A stretch of 41,263 nt of DNA from an uncultured Blautia sp. (GTDB lineage Bacteria; Bacillota; Clostridia; Lachnospirales; Lachnospiraceae), in NCBI GenBank assembly GCA_958367245.1, contig CATXEA010000027.1, positions 1 through 41,263 of the forward strand, read 5' to 3'. Below, in pieces: positions 7,301 to 15,022 of this stretch; position 1 is the stretch's first letter, and every line of letters begins with the position of its first letter. The notes under the pieces were generated by a model. That model saw nothing but the letters and a program-made list of their open reading frames with translations, was not told the origin of the DNA and made no database searches. A program made the position numbers and the translations under genes.

Positions 7301-8839
7301 AAAAAGCTGCTTGAAATAATCGAACAGAGGTCTTGGTTTTTCCGAGAGAACGGCAAGGGGTACGTCGGCTCCCATTGCTGCAATTCCCTCGCCTGCATTA
7401 AGCGCCATATTTCTGATCGAATCCCTATACTCCTCATAGGTGTAACCGAAAGCCTTCTGAAGCTTTCTTCTTTTTGCCGGGTCATATTCTTCTACGCGGA
7501 GATTCGGAATCTTTATATCGTGGAGCTCCACCATATTCCCGTCAATCCACTCTCCATAAGGCTGGTTATGAATATATTTTTCCTTCACCTCTTTGTCAGT
7601 CAGGATTTTTCCCTCAACTGTGTCCACAAGGAGAAGCTTTCCGGGATGGAGACATTCCTTTTCCACGATTTCCTTCTCCGGAACATCGAGAACCCCCACC
7701 TCTGAAGCAAGGATCAAATCACCGTTCTTCATTACATAGTATCTGGAAGGGCGCAGTCCGTTTCTGTCAAGAACCGCCCCCATGAGATCACCGTCGGAAA
7801 ACACAATGGATGCCGGACCATCCCAAGGTTCCATCATCGTCGCATAATACTGATAGAAATCCCTTTCATCCTGGGAAAGGGTTCTGTTGTTACTCCAGGG
7901 CTCAGGGATAGTGATCATCACCGCCAGAGGCAGCTCCATCCCGCTCATCATAAGAAATTCCAAAGTATTGTCAAGCATTGCCGAATCGGAACCGTTGATG
8001 TCCACCACCGGAAGCACCTTGTCCATTTTCCCCTTTAAAAGTGCTGATTCCATACTTTCTTCCCTGGCAAGCATTTTGTCTGCATTTCCCCGGATGGTAT
8101 TGATTTCTCCGTTATGTACCATCAGTCTGTTAGGATGCGCTCTTTCCCAGCTTGGATTTGTGTTTGTGCTGAATCTGGAATGGACAAGAGCAATGGCGGA
8201 ATCATAATCCTCATCCTGCAGATCCGTAAAGAACTTTCTCAACTGACTCACAAGGAACATTCCCTTATATACAATGGTGCGGCTTGACATGGATACCACA
8301 TAGGTATTGTCATTGCTCTGTTCAAATTCTCTGCGGGCAATATAAAGCTTTCTGTCAAAAGCAAGACCTTTTGAGGTTTTCTCCGGCTTCCTGATAAAAA
8401 TCTGCTCAATACAGGGCATACAGTCTCTGGCTCTTGCCCCCAGGATTTCCGGGCATACAGGAACTCTGCGGCAGCCCAGAATCTCCATTCCTTCTTTTTT
8501 GACAATAAGTTCAAACATCTTTTTCGCCTGTTTTCTCAGGAGGTCATCCCGTGGAAAAAACATCTGCGCAATTCCGTAGCTTCTTTCCTCTCCAAGGTCA
8601 ATACCTGCTTCCTGACATACTCTGGAGAAAAATCTGTGGGAGATCTGAAGAAGAATCCCCACACCGTCTCCGGTTTCTCCGGTTGCGTCCTTTCCTGCTC
8701 TGTGCTCCAGATTTTCTACGATCTTCAGGGCATTTTCCACAGTCTGGCGGCTTTTTATGCCTCTGGAATTGACAACAGCCCCGATTCCGCAGTTATCATG
8801 TTCAAATTCTTTTCTGTATAATCCCTGATATTCTCTCAT
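4358..8839 (-). CDS. gltB: Glutamate synthase large subunit
   Basis: A 1493-residue GOGAT large subunit that transfers the glutamine amide to 2-oxoglutarate to give two glutamates. Order of parts: a 16-residue propeptide ending before Cys17 (HDNCGIGAV), the Ntn-type amidotransferase nucleophile; a central domain; the FMN/2-oxoglutarate barrel (EGGESEERL and ISGCDGGTGAAP regions); three cysteines of the 3Fe-4S cluster in GCVMARVCNLDTCPVG (about 1115-1130); and the C-terminal beta-helix GXGXG repeats. The ATG directly follows the pyrG stop, with its GGGAGG site inside pyrG. It is the last gene of carA-carB-pyrG-gltB. No gltD (NADPH-binding small subunit) is present in the window, so the electron donor subunit must be encoded elsewhere or be another reductase. 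Confidence 0.95.
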   Translation of the reverse strand: MREYQGLYRKEFEHDNCGIGAVVNSRGIKSRQTVENALKIVENLEHRAGKDATGETGDGVGILLQISHRFFSRVCQEAGIDLGEERSYGIAQMFFPRDDLLRKQAKKMFELIVKKEGMEILGCRRVPVCPEILGARARDCMPCIEQIFIRKPEKTSKGLAFDRKLYIARREFEQSNDNTYVVSMSSRTIVYKGMFLVSQLRKFFTDLQDEDYDSAIALVHSRFSTNTNPSWERAHPNRLMVHNGEINTIRGNADKMLAREESMESALLKGKMDKVLPVVDINGSDSAMLDNTLEFLMMSGMELPLAVMITIPEPWSNNRTLSQDERDFYQYYATMMEPWDGPASIVFSDGDLMGAVLDRNGLRPSRYYVMKNGDLILASEVGVLDVPEKEIVEKECLHPGKLLLVDTVEGKILTDKEVKEKYIHNQPYGEWIDGNMVELHDIKIPNLRVEEYDPAKRRKLQKAFGYTYEEYRDSIRNMALNAGEGIAAMGADVPLAVLSEKPRPLFDYFKQLFAQVTNPPIDAIREEIVTCSTVYAGKNGNLLEEAAENCRILKINNPILTNIDMLKIRELKKDGLKVATVPVTYYKSTKLNRAIERLYVEVDKAYKNGANILVLSDRGVDENHLAIPSLLAVSAVHQYLVRTKKQTSLTLILESAEPREVHHFAALLGYGACAVNPYLALDSIHELIEEGSLEKDYYAASEDYCRGILNGIVKIASKMGISTIQSYQGSRLFEAVGISKEVMEQYFGGTVSRVGGITLEDIQRQVDALHSEAFDPLGIEKEITLERLGKHKRKKGGEEHRYDPKTIHLLQQSAWTGNYEMFKEYSAMADQEQHGYLRSLMEFRYPEEGIPMEEVESEEDILRRFKTGAMSYGSLSAEAHETLALAMNRLHGKSNCGEGGESEERLDSEGTDRDCCSAVKQVASGRFGVTSRYLVSAKEIQIKMAQGAKPGEGGHLPAGKVTPWIAKTRHSTPNVSLISPPPHHDIYSIEDLAELIYDLKNANKYADISVKLVAETGVGTVAAGVAKAGAQTILISGCDGGTGAAPESSIHNAGLPWELGLAETHQTLLKNNLRSRVRLETDGKLMTGRDVAVAALLGAEEFGFGTAPLVVLGCVMARVCNLDTCPVGIATQNPEHRKRFKGKPEYVENFMRFIARELREYMARLGLRTVEEMVGRSDLLKVKETAELPMARKIDLREILDNPFAEKADKVTCRPSDAYDFQLEKTIDERVLLKELGEAVQKGEKAELSVKVKNTDRAFAAILGSEITRCHKDGLQEDTISIRCTGTGGQSFGAFIPKGLTISLCGDCNDYLGKGLSGGKLIVYPPKKRGYMAAGNLIAGNVVLYGATGGKVYLNGRAGERFAVRNSGACAVVEGVGEHGCEYMTGGRVVILGNTGKNFAAGMSGGIAYVLDEENHLYRNLNKDMVSMEKVELASDILELKTLIEEHERYTRSERAAQILDNFQEYLSKFKKVIPHEYRKAMQLTAEQNLLTI

Positions 8840-10456
8840 CTATGAATCCTCCCGTTCTTTGCAGGCTATGGCTGCCGCTATCAGTCCCCGGAATAAAGGA
8901 TGGGCACGGTTCGGCCTTGATTTAAGTTCCGGATGACCCTGTGTTCCGATAAAAAAGTGTTTTCCCGGAAGTTCCGCCATCTCAACGATATTTCCGTCAG
9001 GAGAAAGTCCGGAAAGAACCATTCCATTTTCCTCCAGCACATTGCGGTAGGCATTATTGACCTCATATCTGTGTCTGTGACGTTCGCTGATTTCTTTTGT
9101 TCCGTAAAGGCTCATCGCAAGACTTCCTTCTTTCAGAATGCAGGGATAGGCTCCCAGCCTTAAGGTTCCCCCGATATTTTTTACCTTGTTCTGCTCAGGC
9201 ATCAGATCTATGACCGGATGACAGGTATTGGGAGCAAGCTCTGCGCTGTTTGCGTCTCTGAGTCCAAGAACATGACGGGCAAACTCAACGATGGCCATCT
9301 GCATTCCAAGGCAGATTCCCAAAAACGGGATATCCTGCTCCCGCGCGTACTGGATTGCCAGAATCTTCCCCTCTGTTCCTCTGTTTCCGAAACCTCCGGG
9401 AACCAGAATCCCGTCTGCATCTTTTAGGAGAACTTCCGCTCCCTTTTCCTCGATTTCTTCAGAGTCCACCCAGATGAGCTTTACGCTTGCATGCTCTGCA
9501 GTCCCGCCATGTTTGAGCGCTTCCGCAACACTGAGATAAGCGTCGTGAAGCTGGATATATTTTCCCACAATTGCTATTTTTACTTCTTTTTGAGGATGCC
9601 GGAGACTGTATACCATATCTTCCCAGTCTGTAAGCTCCGGCATAGGACAGTCTATGCGAAGAGATTCGCACACTACCTGGGCAAGACGTTCCTTTTCCAT
9701 TGCAAGAGGCGCCTCGTACAGATATTCCACATCCATGTTCTGGAGCACATGACTCTGGGGCACGTTGCAAAACAATGCAATCTTACTCTTTAATTCCTCC
9801 GGAATTTCCAACTCGCTGCGGCACACCAGAATATCCGGCTGCAAACCCATAGACTGCAGTTCCTTTACACTTTGCTGGGTCGGCTTGCTCTTCAGCTCCC
9901 CGGATGCCTTCAGATAGGGAATCAGGGTTACATGAAGAAGAATCGCATTTTCATGGCCTGCCTCATGCTGGAACTGACGGATTGCTTCCAGAAAAGGCTG
10001 GCTTTCAATGTCTCCCGCTGTTCCCCCTATCTCAATAATGGCAATCCTCGTTTTTCCGTCATCCTCCGCATGGTAAAAGCGGCTTTTGATCTCGTTGGTG
10101 ATATGGGGAATTACCTGGACAGTTCCACCGCCGTAATCGCCCCTGCGTTCCTTTTGAAGGACAGACCAGTAAATTTTTCCTGTTGTCACGTTTGAATTTC
10201 TGTCCAGACACTCGTCAATAAATCTTTCGTAATGTCCAAGGTCAAGATCCGTCTCTGTGCCGTCGTCTGTCACGAACACCTCCCCGTGCTGGATGGGGTT
10301 CATCGTACCCGGGTCCACATTGATATAAGGGTCAAATTTCTGCATGGTCACCTGATAGCCTCTCGCTTTCAGAAGTCTTCCCAGGGATGCGGCAGTAATG
10401 CCCTTCCCCAGTCCGGAAACTACGCCGCCGGTGACAAATACATACTTTACTCCCAT
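8840..10456 (-). CDS. pyrG: CTP synthase
   Basis: A 538-residue CTP synthase converting UTP, ATP and glutamine to CTP. The N-terminal amidoligase domain starts KYVFVTGGVVSGLGKGI (4-20) with the P-loop-like GGVVSGLGKG and FDPYINVDPGTMNP (41-54). The C-terminal class I glutaminase has PGGFGNRG (353-360), the nucleophile Cys382 in GICLGMQ, and a closing GTQGHPE motif with the catalytic His/Glu. Length is typical. The start overlaps the carB end by 10 bases, and its GGAGGGG site lies in carB, so translation is probably coupled. It shares the carA leader and thus the same proposed glutamine-linked antitermination. Confidence 0.97.
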   Translation of the reverse strand: MGVKYVFVTGGVVSGLGKGITAASLGRLLKARGYQVTMQKFDPYINVDPGTMNPIQHGEVFVTDDGTETDLDLGHYERFIDECLDRNSNVTTGKIYWSVLQKERRGDYGGGTVQVIPHITNEIKSRFYHAEDDGKTRIAIIEIGGTAGDIESQPFLEAIRQFQHEAGHENAILLHVTLIPYLKASGELKSKPTQQSVKELQSMGLQPDILVCRSELEIPEELKSKIALFCNVPQSHVLQNMDVEYLYEAPLAMEKERLAQVVCESLRIDCPMPELTDWEDMVYSLRHPQKEVKIAIVGKYIQLHDAYLSVAEALKHGGTAEHASVKLIWVDSEEIEEKGAEVLLKDADGILVPGGFGNRGTEGKILAIQYAREQDIPFLGICLGMQMAIVEFARHVLGLRDANSAELAPNTCHPVIDLMPEQNKVKNIGGTLRLGAYPCILKEGSLAMSLYGTKEISERHRHRYEVNNAYRNVLEENGMVLSGLSPDGNIVEMAELPGKHFFIGTQGHPELKSRPNRAHPLFRGLIAAAIACKEREDS

Positions 10457-13400
10457 GCCTTTCCCCTCCTTTCAAATTCCTCCCCCGCTATGTCAACAAG
10501 GGTAAGCTTTCTTTCCCCGCTATGCTCTAAACTGGCAGCAAGCGCTTTGGCCGTATCGATGGCAGTCAGAACATTCACACCTGTCTCAATTGCATTTCTG
10601 CGGATTACAAAACCGTCGCGGGAATGCTCCACACCCTGCCCGGGTGTATCGATGACCAGATCGATTCTGTGACCGAGGATCAGATCGAGAAGATTCGGAG
10701 ATTCTTCCTCAAGCTTTCTTGCCATACGAACCGGAACTCCCGCTTTTGCCAGAGCTCTGGACGTTCCTCTTGTGGCGTAGATGGTATATCCCATATCCGC
10801 AAATTTCCTTCCGATTTCCACAGCCTCTTCCTTATCCTCGTCGCGGACGGACAGAATCATGTTGTGATACTTCGGAAGCCGTACCCCGGCGCCGAGAAAA
10901 GCTTTGTAAAGAGCCTCGTCAAAAGATCTGGAGATTCCAAGGCATTCTCCTGTTGATTTCATTTCCGGTCCCAGACTGATATCTGCGCCGCGAATTTTTT
11001 CAAAGGAGAATACGGGCATTTTGACAGCAAAGTAATCTGCCTCCGGCTGCAGTCCAGGCTCGTATCCCAGATCCCGGATTTTCTCCCCTGTGATAACCAT
11101 TGCGGCAAGGGGAACGATGGGGATTCCTGTTACCTTGCTGATATACGGAACCGTTCTGCTGGAGCGGGGATTGACCTCGATAACAAAAACCTCTTCCCCG
11201 CAGACAATAAACTGAATATTGATCAGTCCCACAACATGAAGGGCTTTCGCCAGACGTCCGGTATAGGTCTCAATGGTTTTCTTTGTTTTCTCTGAAATAT
11301 TCCGGCTTGGATAGATGGATACGCTGTCCCCTGAGTGGATTCCCGCCCGCTCAATATGCTCCATGATTCCGGGGATTAGAATTTCCTCTCCGTCACAGAC
11401 TGCGTCCACCTCGATTTCCCTGCCGTTTAAATATTTATCTACAAGAATCGGATGATCCTGGGCAATCCGGTTGATGATTCCCATAAACTCATCCACATCC
11501 TTATCATTGATGGCAATCTGCATTCCCTGGCCGCCCAATACATAGGAAGGCCGTACAAGAACAGGATAACCGAGACGGTTTGCCACTTTTTTTGCTTCCT
11601 CTGCAGTAAACACGGTTTCTCCCTTGGGACGGGGAATCCCGCACTCCTCCAGTATCCTGTCGAAAAGCTCTCTGTCCTCCGCAGCGTCCACATCCTCAGG
11701 AGCGGTTCCGAGGATCGGTACTCCCATTTTTTCCAGACTCTCTGTGAGCTTGATTGCTGTCTGTCCGCCAAACTGCACTACAGCTCCGTCCGGTTTTTCG
11801 AAGTTTACGATATTTTCCACATCCTCAGGAGTAAGAGGTTCAAAATAAAGCTTATCTGCAATGTCAAAGTCTGTGCTGACAGTTTCCGGATTGTTATTGA
11901 CGATAATCGTCTCATAGCCCTGTTCTTTAAACGCCCAGGTACAGTGAACGGAACAGAAGTCAAATTCAATTCCCTGACCAATCCGGATAGGACCGGAACC
12001 AAGAACCAGAACTTTTTTCCGGCCTGCTGTCACCTTTGCCTCGTTCTTTCCGTCATAGACAGAATAATAATACGGTGTCTCAGCGGCAAATTCTGCAGCG
12101 CAGGTATCAACCATCTTATAGGCAGCCTCGATCTGGTAAGCTTTTCTCAGCTCCCTGATCCTGCTTTCCTCTGTTTTGGAAAGCTTCGCAATCAAAACAT
12201 CCGGAAATTCCATTCGTTTGGCTTCTCTGAGGGTTTCCTGATCCAGACTCCCCTTTTCAAGACGGGTCTCCATATTTGTAATATTTGCAATTTTATGAAT
12301 AAACCACAGATCGATTTTCGTAACTGCATGGATTTCTTCAAAGGGGATTTTTCTTCTTACTGCCTCTGCAATCCTGAAAATCCTGCGGTCATCCACTTTT
12401 TTCAGTTCCTTTCTGAGCTCCTCGTCGGACAGAGTCGAATAATCGTAGGATTTCAGACTGTCCACATGCTGCTCCAGAGAACGAAGCGCCTTCATCAGCG
12501 CACCCTCGAAATTGCTGCAGATGCTCATGACCTCTCCCGTAGCCTTCATCTGTGTTGTCAGCGTATGCTTTGCGCTCAGAAATTTGTCAAAAGGAAGTCT
12601 TGGTATTTTTACCACACAATAGTCAAGCATGGGTTCGAAGCAGGCGCAGGTCTTTCCCGTCACCGCGTTTTTTATTTCGTCAAGAGTATAGCCCAGAGCA
12701 ATCTTAGCAGCAACTCTTGCAATGGGATAACCTGTTGCCTTGGATGCCAGCGCCGAAGAACGGCTGACACGGGGATTTACTTCAATAACACAATATTCAA
12801 AGGTATCCGGATTCAGCGCATACTGGACGTTACATCCTCCTGTAATGGCAAGCTCCCCTATGATTTTCAGAGCGGAGCTTCTGAGCATCTGATATTCTTT
12901 ATCTCCCAGCGTCTGGGAGGGAGCTGTTACAATGCTGTCTCCTGTGTGTACTCCTACAGGGTCGATGTTCTCCATGTTGCAGACTGTAATACAGTTGCCT
13001 GCCTGATCCCGCATCACCTCATATTCGATTTCCTTCCATCCTGCAATACAGCGTTCCACAAGAACCTGCCCCACCCTGGAAAGACGGAGACCGTTTTCCA
13101 GAATTTCCGTAAGCTGCTGTCTGTTCTCTGCAATCCCCCCGCCGCTTCCCCCAAGGGTGTAGGCGGGACGAAGGACAACGGGGTAGCCTATTTTTTCGGC
13201 AAAGCATATACCGTCCTCCACGTTTTCTACCACAAGGGAGGCAGCGCAGGGTTCCCCGATTTTTTCCATGGTTTCCTTAAATTCCAGGCGGTCTTCCGCC
13301 TTTTTGATCGTCTGAGCCGTAGTACCGATCAGACGGACTCCATGCTCTTTCAGATATCCTCTTTCCTCCAGCTCCATGGCAAGATTCAGAGCAGCCTGCC

Positions 13401-13674
13401 CTCCCAGCGTGGGAAGCAGGCTGTCCGGCTGTTCCTTTTCAATGAGAGCTTCCACCACTTCTGTGGTAAGGGGTTCTATATATACGTGATCAGCGATATC
13501 TCTGTCTGTCATGATCGTTGCAGGATTTGAATTAAGGAGCACCACCTCAATTCCCTCTTCTTTCAGGGAACGGCATGCCTGAGTTCCCGCATAATCAAAT
13601 TCTGCTGCCTGTCCGATAACAATGGGGCCGGAGCCGATGACTAATACTTTTTTAATTTCCGTATTTCTTGGCAT
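10447..13674 (-). CDS. carB: Carbamoyl-phosphate synthase large subunit
   Basis: A 1075-residue synthetase subunit that makes carbamoyl phosphate for arginine and pyrimidines using ammonia channelled from CarA. It shows the duplicated structure of the family: two ATP-grasp halves, each opening with a VLVIGSGPIVIGQ / VLVLGSGPIRIGQG motif (near residue 10 and residue 555) and containing VLRPAYTLGGSGGG / VLVRPSYVLGGQGM. A C-terminal MGS-like allosteric domain follows. I chose ATG 13674, which overlaps the carA stop as TGATG; a GTG one codon upstream is possible but sits closer to the AAAGGAG site. This is a single carAB pair serving both pathways or the pyrimidine side; no arg or pyr biosynthetic genes other than pyrG are adjacent. 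Confidence 0.96.
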   Translation of the reverse strand: MPRNTEIKKVLVIGSGPIVIGQAAEFDYAGTQACRSLKEEGIEVVLLNSNPATIMTDRDIADHVYIEPLTTEVVEALIEKEQPDSLLPTLGGQAALNLAMELEERGYLKEHGVRLIGTTAQTIKKAEDRLEFKETMEKIGEPCAASLVVENVEDGICFAEKIGYPVVLRPAYTLGGSGGGIAENRQQLTEILENGLRLSRVGQVLVERCIAGWKEIEYEVMRDQAGNCITVCNMENIDPVGVHTGDSIVTAPSQTLGDKEYQMLRSSALKIIGELAITGGCNVQYALNPDTFEYCVIEVNPRVSRSSALASKATGYPIARVAAKIALGYTLDEIKNAVTGKTCACFEPMLDYCVVKIPRLPFDKFLSAKHTLTTQMKATGEVMSICSNFEGALMKALRSLEQHVDSLKSYDYSTLSDEELRKELKKVDDRRIFRIAEAVRRKIPFEEIHAVTKIDLWFIHKIANITNMETRLEKGSLDQETLREAKRMEFPDVLIAKLSKTEESRIRELRKAYQIEAAYKMVDTCAAEFAAETPYYYSVYDGKNEAKVTAGRKKVLVLGSGPIRIGQGIEFDFCSVHCTWAFKEQGYETIIVNNNPETVSTDFDIADKLYFEPLTPEDVENIVNFEKPDGAVVQFGGQTAIKLTESLEKMGVPILGTAPEDVDAAEDRELFDRILEECGIPRPKGETVFTAEEAKKVANRLGYPVLVRPSYVLGGQGMQIAINDKDVDEFMGIINRIAQDHPILVDKYLNGREIEVDAVCDGEEILIPGIMEHIERAGIHSGDSVSIYPSRNISEKTKKTIETYTGRLAKALHVVGLINIQFIVCGEEVFVIEVNPRSSRTVPYISKVTGIPIVPLAAMVITGEKIRDLGYEPGLQPEADYFAVKMPVFSFEKIRGADISLGPEMKSTGECLGISRSFDEALYKAFLGAGVRLPKYHNMILSVRDEDKEEAVEIGRKFADMGYTIYATRGTSRALAKAGVPVRMARKLEEESPNLLDLILGHRIDLVIDTPGQGVEHSRDGFVIRRNAIETGVNVLTAIDTAKALAASLEHSGERKLTLVDIAGEEFERRGKAWE

Positions 13675-14756
13675 CACTTTTCTCCTTTCATCATATCCAG
13701 AAAACGTTCAAACAAAAACGCCAGATCCTGCGGACCCGGGCAGGCTTCCGGATGAAACTGCACTGTAAAAATATTTTTTCCCGTATAGGAAAGTCCCTCA
13801 TTTGTACCGTCATTGACATTGACAAAGGCCTCCGATGCAATATCCTCTCCGAGAGTAGAGGCATCTACAGCATAGCCGTGATTCTGTGAAGAGATATATA
13901 CTCTGCCTGTCTTCATGTCCCGCACAGGATGGTTTCCGCCCCGGTGACCGTATTTCAGCCTGTAGGTTTTCGCCCCGTTTGCAAGCGCCATCAACTGATG
14001 ACCAAGGCAGATGGCAAAAATCGGCACCTCGCTTTCATAAAGCTTTTTGATTTCCTTCATAAGTCCCACACATTCCGCCGGATCTCCGGGGCCGTTGGAA
14101 AGCATAATTCCATCCGGATGATTCCCCAGAATCTCCTCTGCCTTTGTACCTGCAGGATATACCGTAACTCTGCATCCTCTTTTCCTCAGAGATCTCGCAA
14201 TATTATCCTTTGCCCCCAGATCAAGAAGCGCTACCTGATATAGCATTTCTCCTGCAGTACTTTCCAGAACATAAGCTTCCCTGCAGGTGGCTCTGGAAAC
14301 TGCATCCCCTACCTTATAGGCTCTGAGCCGGCTAATCACCCTGTCAAGATCGTATCCGCTGTCTGTTGTGATCATCCCGTTCATGGTTCCTCTGTCTCTG
14401 AGATGTCTTGTAAGCGCCCTGGTATCTACTCCGGTAATCGCAGTCACCCCCTGTTTCTCCAGAAAATCCTGAATTTTACCCTCACAGCGGAAGTTACTTG
14501 GCAATGCGGAAAGCTCCCGGACAATGAGACCGTCTGTCCATGCTCTCCCGGATTCCATGTCCGGTGTGATTCCGTAATTTCCTATTAGAGGATAGGTCAT
14601 CACAACAGCCTGTCCTGCATAGGAAGGATCTGTCATAACCTCCAGATACCCTGTCATGGAAGTATTAAATACTATCTCGCTGACAACTTCTTTTTTTGAA
14701 CCTGCACTGCTTCCTTCAAAAACAGTTCCATCTTCCAATATCAGAAATGCTTTCAT
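13674..14756 (-). CDS. carA: Carbamoyl-phosphate synthase small (glutaminase) subunit
   Basis: A 360-residue class I amidotransferase subunit releasing ammonia from glutamine for CarB. The N-terminal small-subunit domain (MKAFLILEDGTVFEG, TGYLEVMTDPSYAGQ) is followed by the GATase domain with SNGPGDP, the nucleophile in AICLGHQLMAL (Cys250) and VQFHPEACPGP carrying the catalytic His/Glu. ATG 14756 is preferred because AAAGGAG is 6 bases upstream; an in-frame TTG at 14774 would place that site inside the gene. It is the first gene of carA-carB-pyrG-gltB, preceded by a terminator-bearing leader with an ANTAR-type hexaloop. No PyrR-binding loop was recognised in the leader. Confidence 0.96.
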   Translation of the reverse strand: MKAFLILEDGTVFEGSSAGSKKEVVSEIVFNTSMTGYLEVMTDPSYAGQAVVMTYPLIGNYGITPDMESGRAWTDGLIVRELSALPSNFRCEGKIQDFLEKQGVTAITGVDTRALTRHLRDRGTMNGMITTDSGYDLDRVISRLRAYKVGDAVSRATCREAYVLESTAGEMLYQVALLDLGAKDNIARSLRKRGCRVTVYPAGTKAEEILGNHPDGIMLSNGPGDPAECVGLMKEIKKLYESEVPIFAICLGHQLMALANGAKTYRLKYGHRGGNHPVRDMKTGRVYISSQNHGYAVDASTLGEDIASEAFVNVNDGTNEGLSYTGKNIFTVQFHPEACPGPQDLAFLFERFLDMMKGEK

Positions 14757-14772
14757 ATATTCTCCTTTAAGC

Positions 14773-14812
14773 AAAAAAAGAGTCAGAAACCCCGTTGCTG
14801 GGTTCCTGACTC
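14773..14812 (-). terminator. Leader terminator (attenuator) of carA-carB-pyrG-gltB
   Basis: On the transcript GAGTCAGGAACCC pairs with GGGGTTTCTGACTC (one bulge), loop AGCAAC-like, followed by seven U (14779-14773). It lies between the promoter and the carA ribosome binding site, so it can end transcription before the first gene. The 5' side overlaps the hexaloop hairpin at 14806-14821. Confidence 0.88.
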
Positions 14813-14821
14813 CCTTGTCAG
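14806..14821 (-). promoter_or_regulatory. ANTAR-type hexaloop hairpin, carA leader
   Basis: Transcript stem CTGAC/GTCAG (5 bp) closes hexaloop AAGGGA, with A1 and G4. The 3' arm GTCAG and the last two loop bases are the base of the terminator stem, so forming this hairpin would block termination. It matches the glnA, glnN and glmS leaders in loop sequence and position. Confidence 0.75.
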
Positions 14822-14839
14822 TTGTTTTTATTGCACCCT

Positions 14840-14868
14840 ATTATGGGACTATCTTTTTCATTTGTCAA
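14840..14868 (-). promoter_or_regulatory. Promoter of carA-carB-pyrG-gltB
   Basis: Minus strand TTGACA (14868-14863), 17-base spacer, CATAAT (14845-14840). Expected start is about 14833, leaving only about 12 bases before the hexaloop hairpin. It is back to back with the glnN promoter, 34 bases away. Confidence 0.85.
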
Positions 14869-14901
14869 ATACTTTTTTCAGAAGTTTTTTTAATTCAGGG
14901 A

Positions 14902-14929
14902 TTGACAGGCAAAAAAAAACGTGTATACT
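14902..14929 (+). promoter_or_regulatory. Promoter of glnN(-purF)
   Basis: TTGACA (14902-14907), 16-base spacer containing an A-run, TATACT (14924-14929). The expected start near 14936 coincides with the first base of the hexaloop hairpin, so no upstream RNA structure is possible. Confidence 0.88.
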
Positions 14930-14935
14930 ACAGAA

Positions 14936-14955
14936 CATAAGCAAAGGCGCTTGTG
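14936..14955 (+). promoter_or_regulatory. ANTAR-type hexaloop hairpin, glnN leader
   Basis: CATAAGC pairs with GCTTGTG (7 bp, one G-U) around hexaloop AAAGGC, with A1 and G4, the same loop as in the glmS leader. The stem sequence differs completely from the glnA, carA and glmS hairpins while the loop is kept, which argues for selection on the loop. Loop and 3' arm also form the base of the terminator. Confidence 0.77.
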
Positions 14956-14984
14956 GTGCATACCATAGGTGCCTTTGCTTTTTT
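14941..14984 (+). terminator. Leader terminator (attenuator) of glnN
   Basis: GCAAAGGCGC (14941-14950) pairs with GTGCCTTTGC (14969-14978) with an inner TGTGGT/ACCATA hairpin, followed by six T (14979-14984). It ends about 40 bases before the glnN start codon. Its 5' arm contains the whole AAAGGC loop of the alternative hairpin. Confidence 0.88.
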
Positions 14985-15022
14985 ATTTGTTAGATTCCTG
15001 TTCAAAGAAAGGAGACAGATTT

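Noticed and set aside
11452..13530. 692-codon open frame on the plus strand opposite carB
   Set aside because: It is the shadow of the strongly supported carB gene. The protein is low in recognisable motifs and has no ribosome site.
14811..14816. AARGG hexaloop as a Shine-Dalgarno sequence for a leader peptide
   Set aside because: The loops resemble ribosome sites, but no start codon with a sensible short reading frame follows consistently in the four leaders.
14757..14868. PyrR attenuator or T-box in front of carA
   Set aside because: No PyrR anti-antiterminator consensus and no T-box sequence were found; only the hexaloop hairpin and the terminator fit the short leader.
14969..15022. Upstream in-frame extension of glnN
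   Set aside because: It would begin inside the leader terminator, and a good ribosome site precedes the ATG at 15023.
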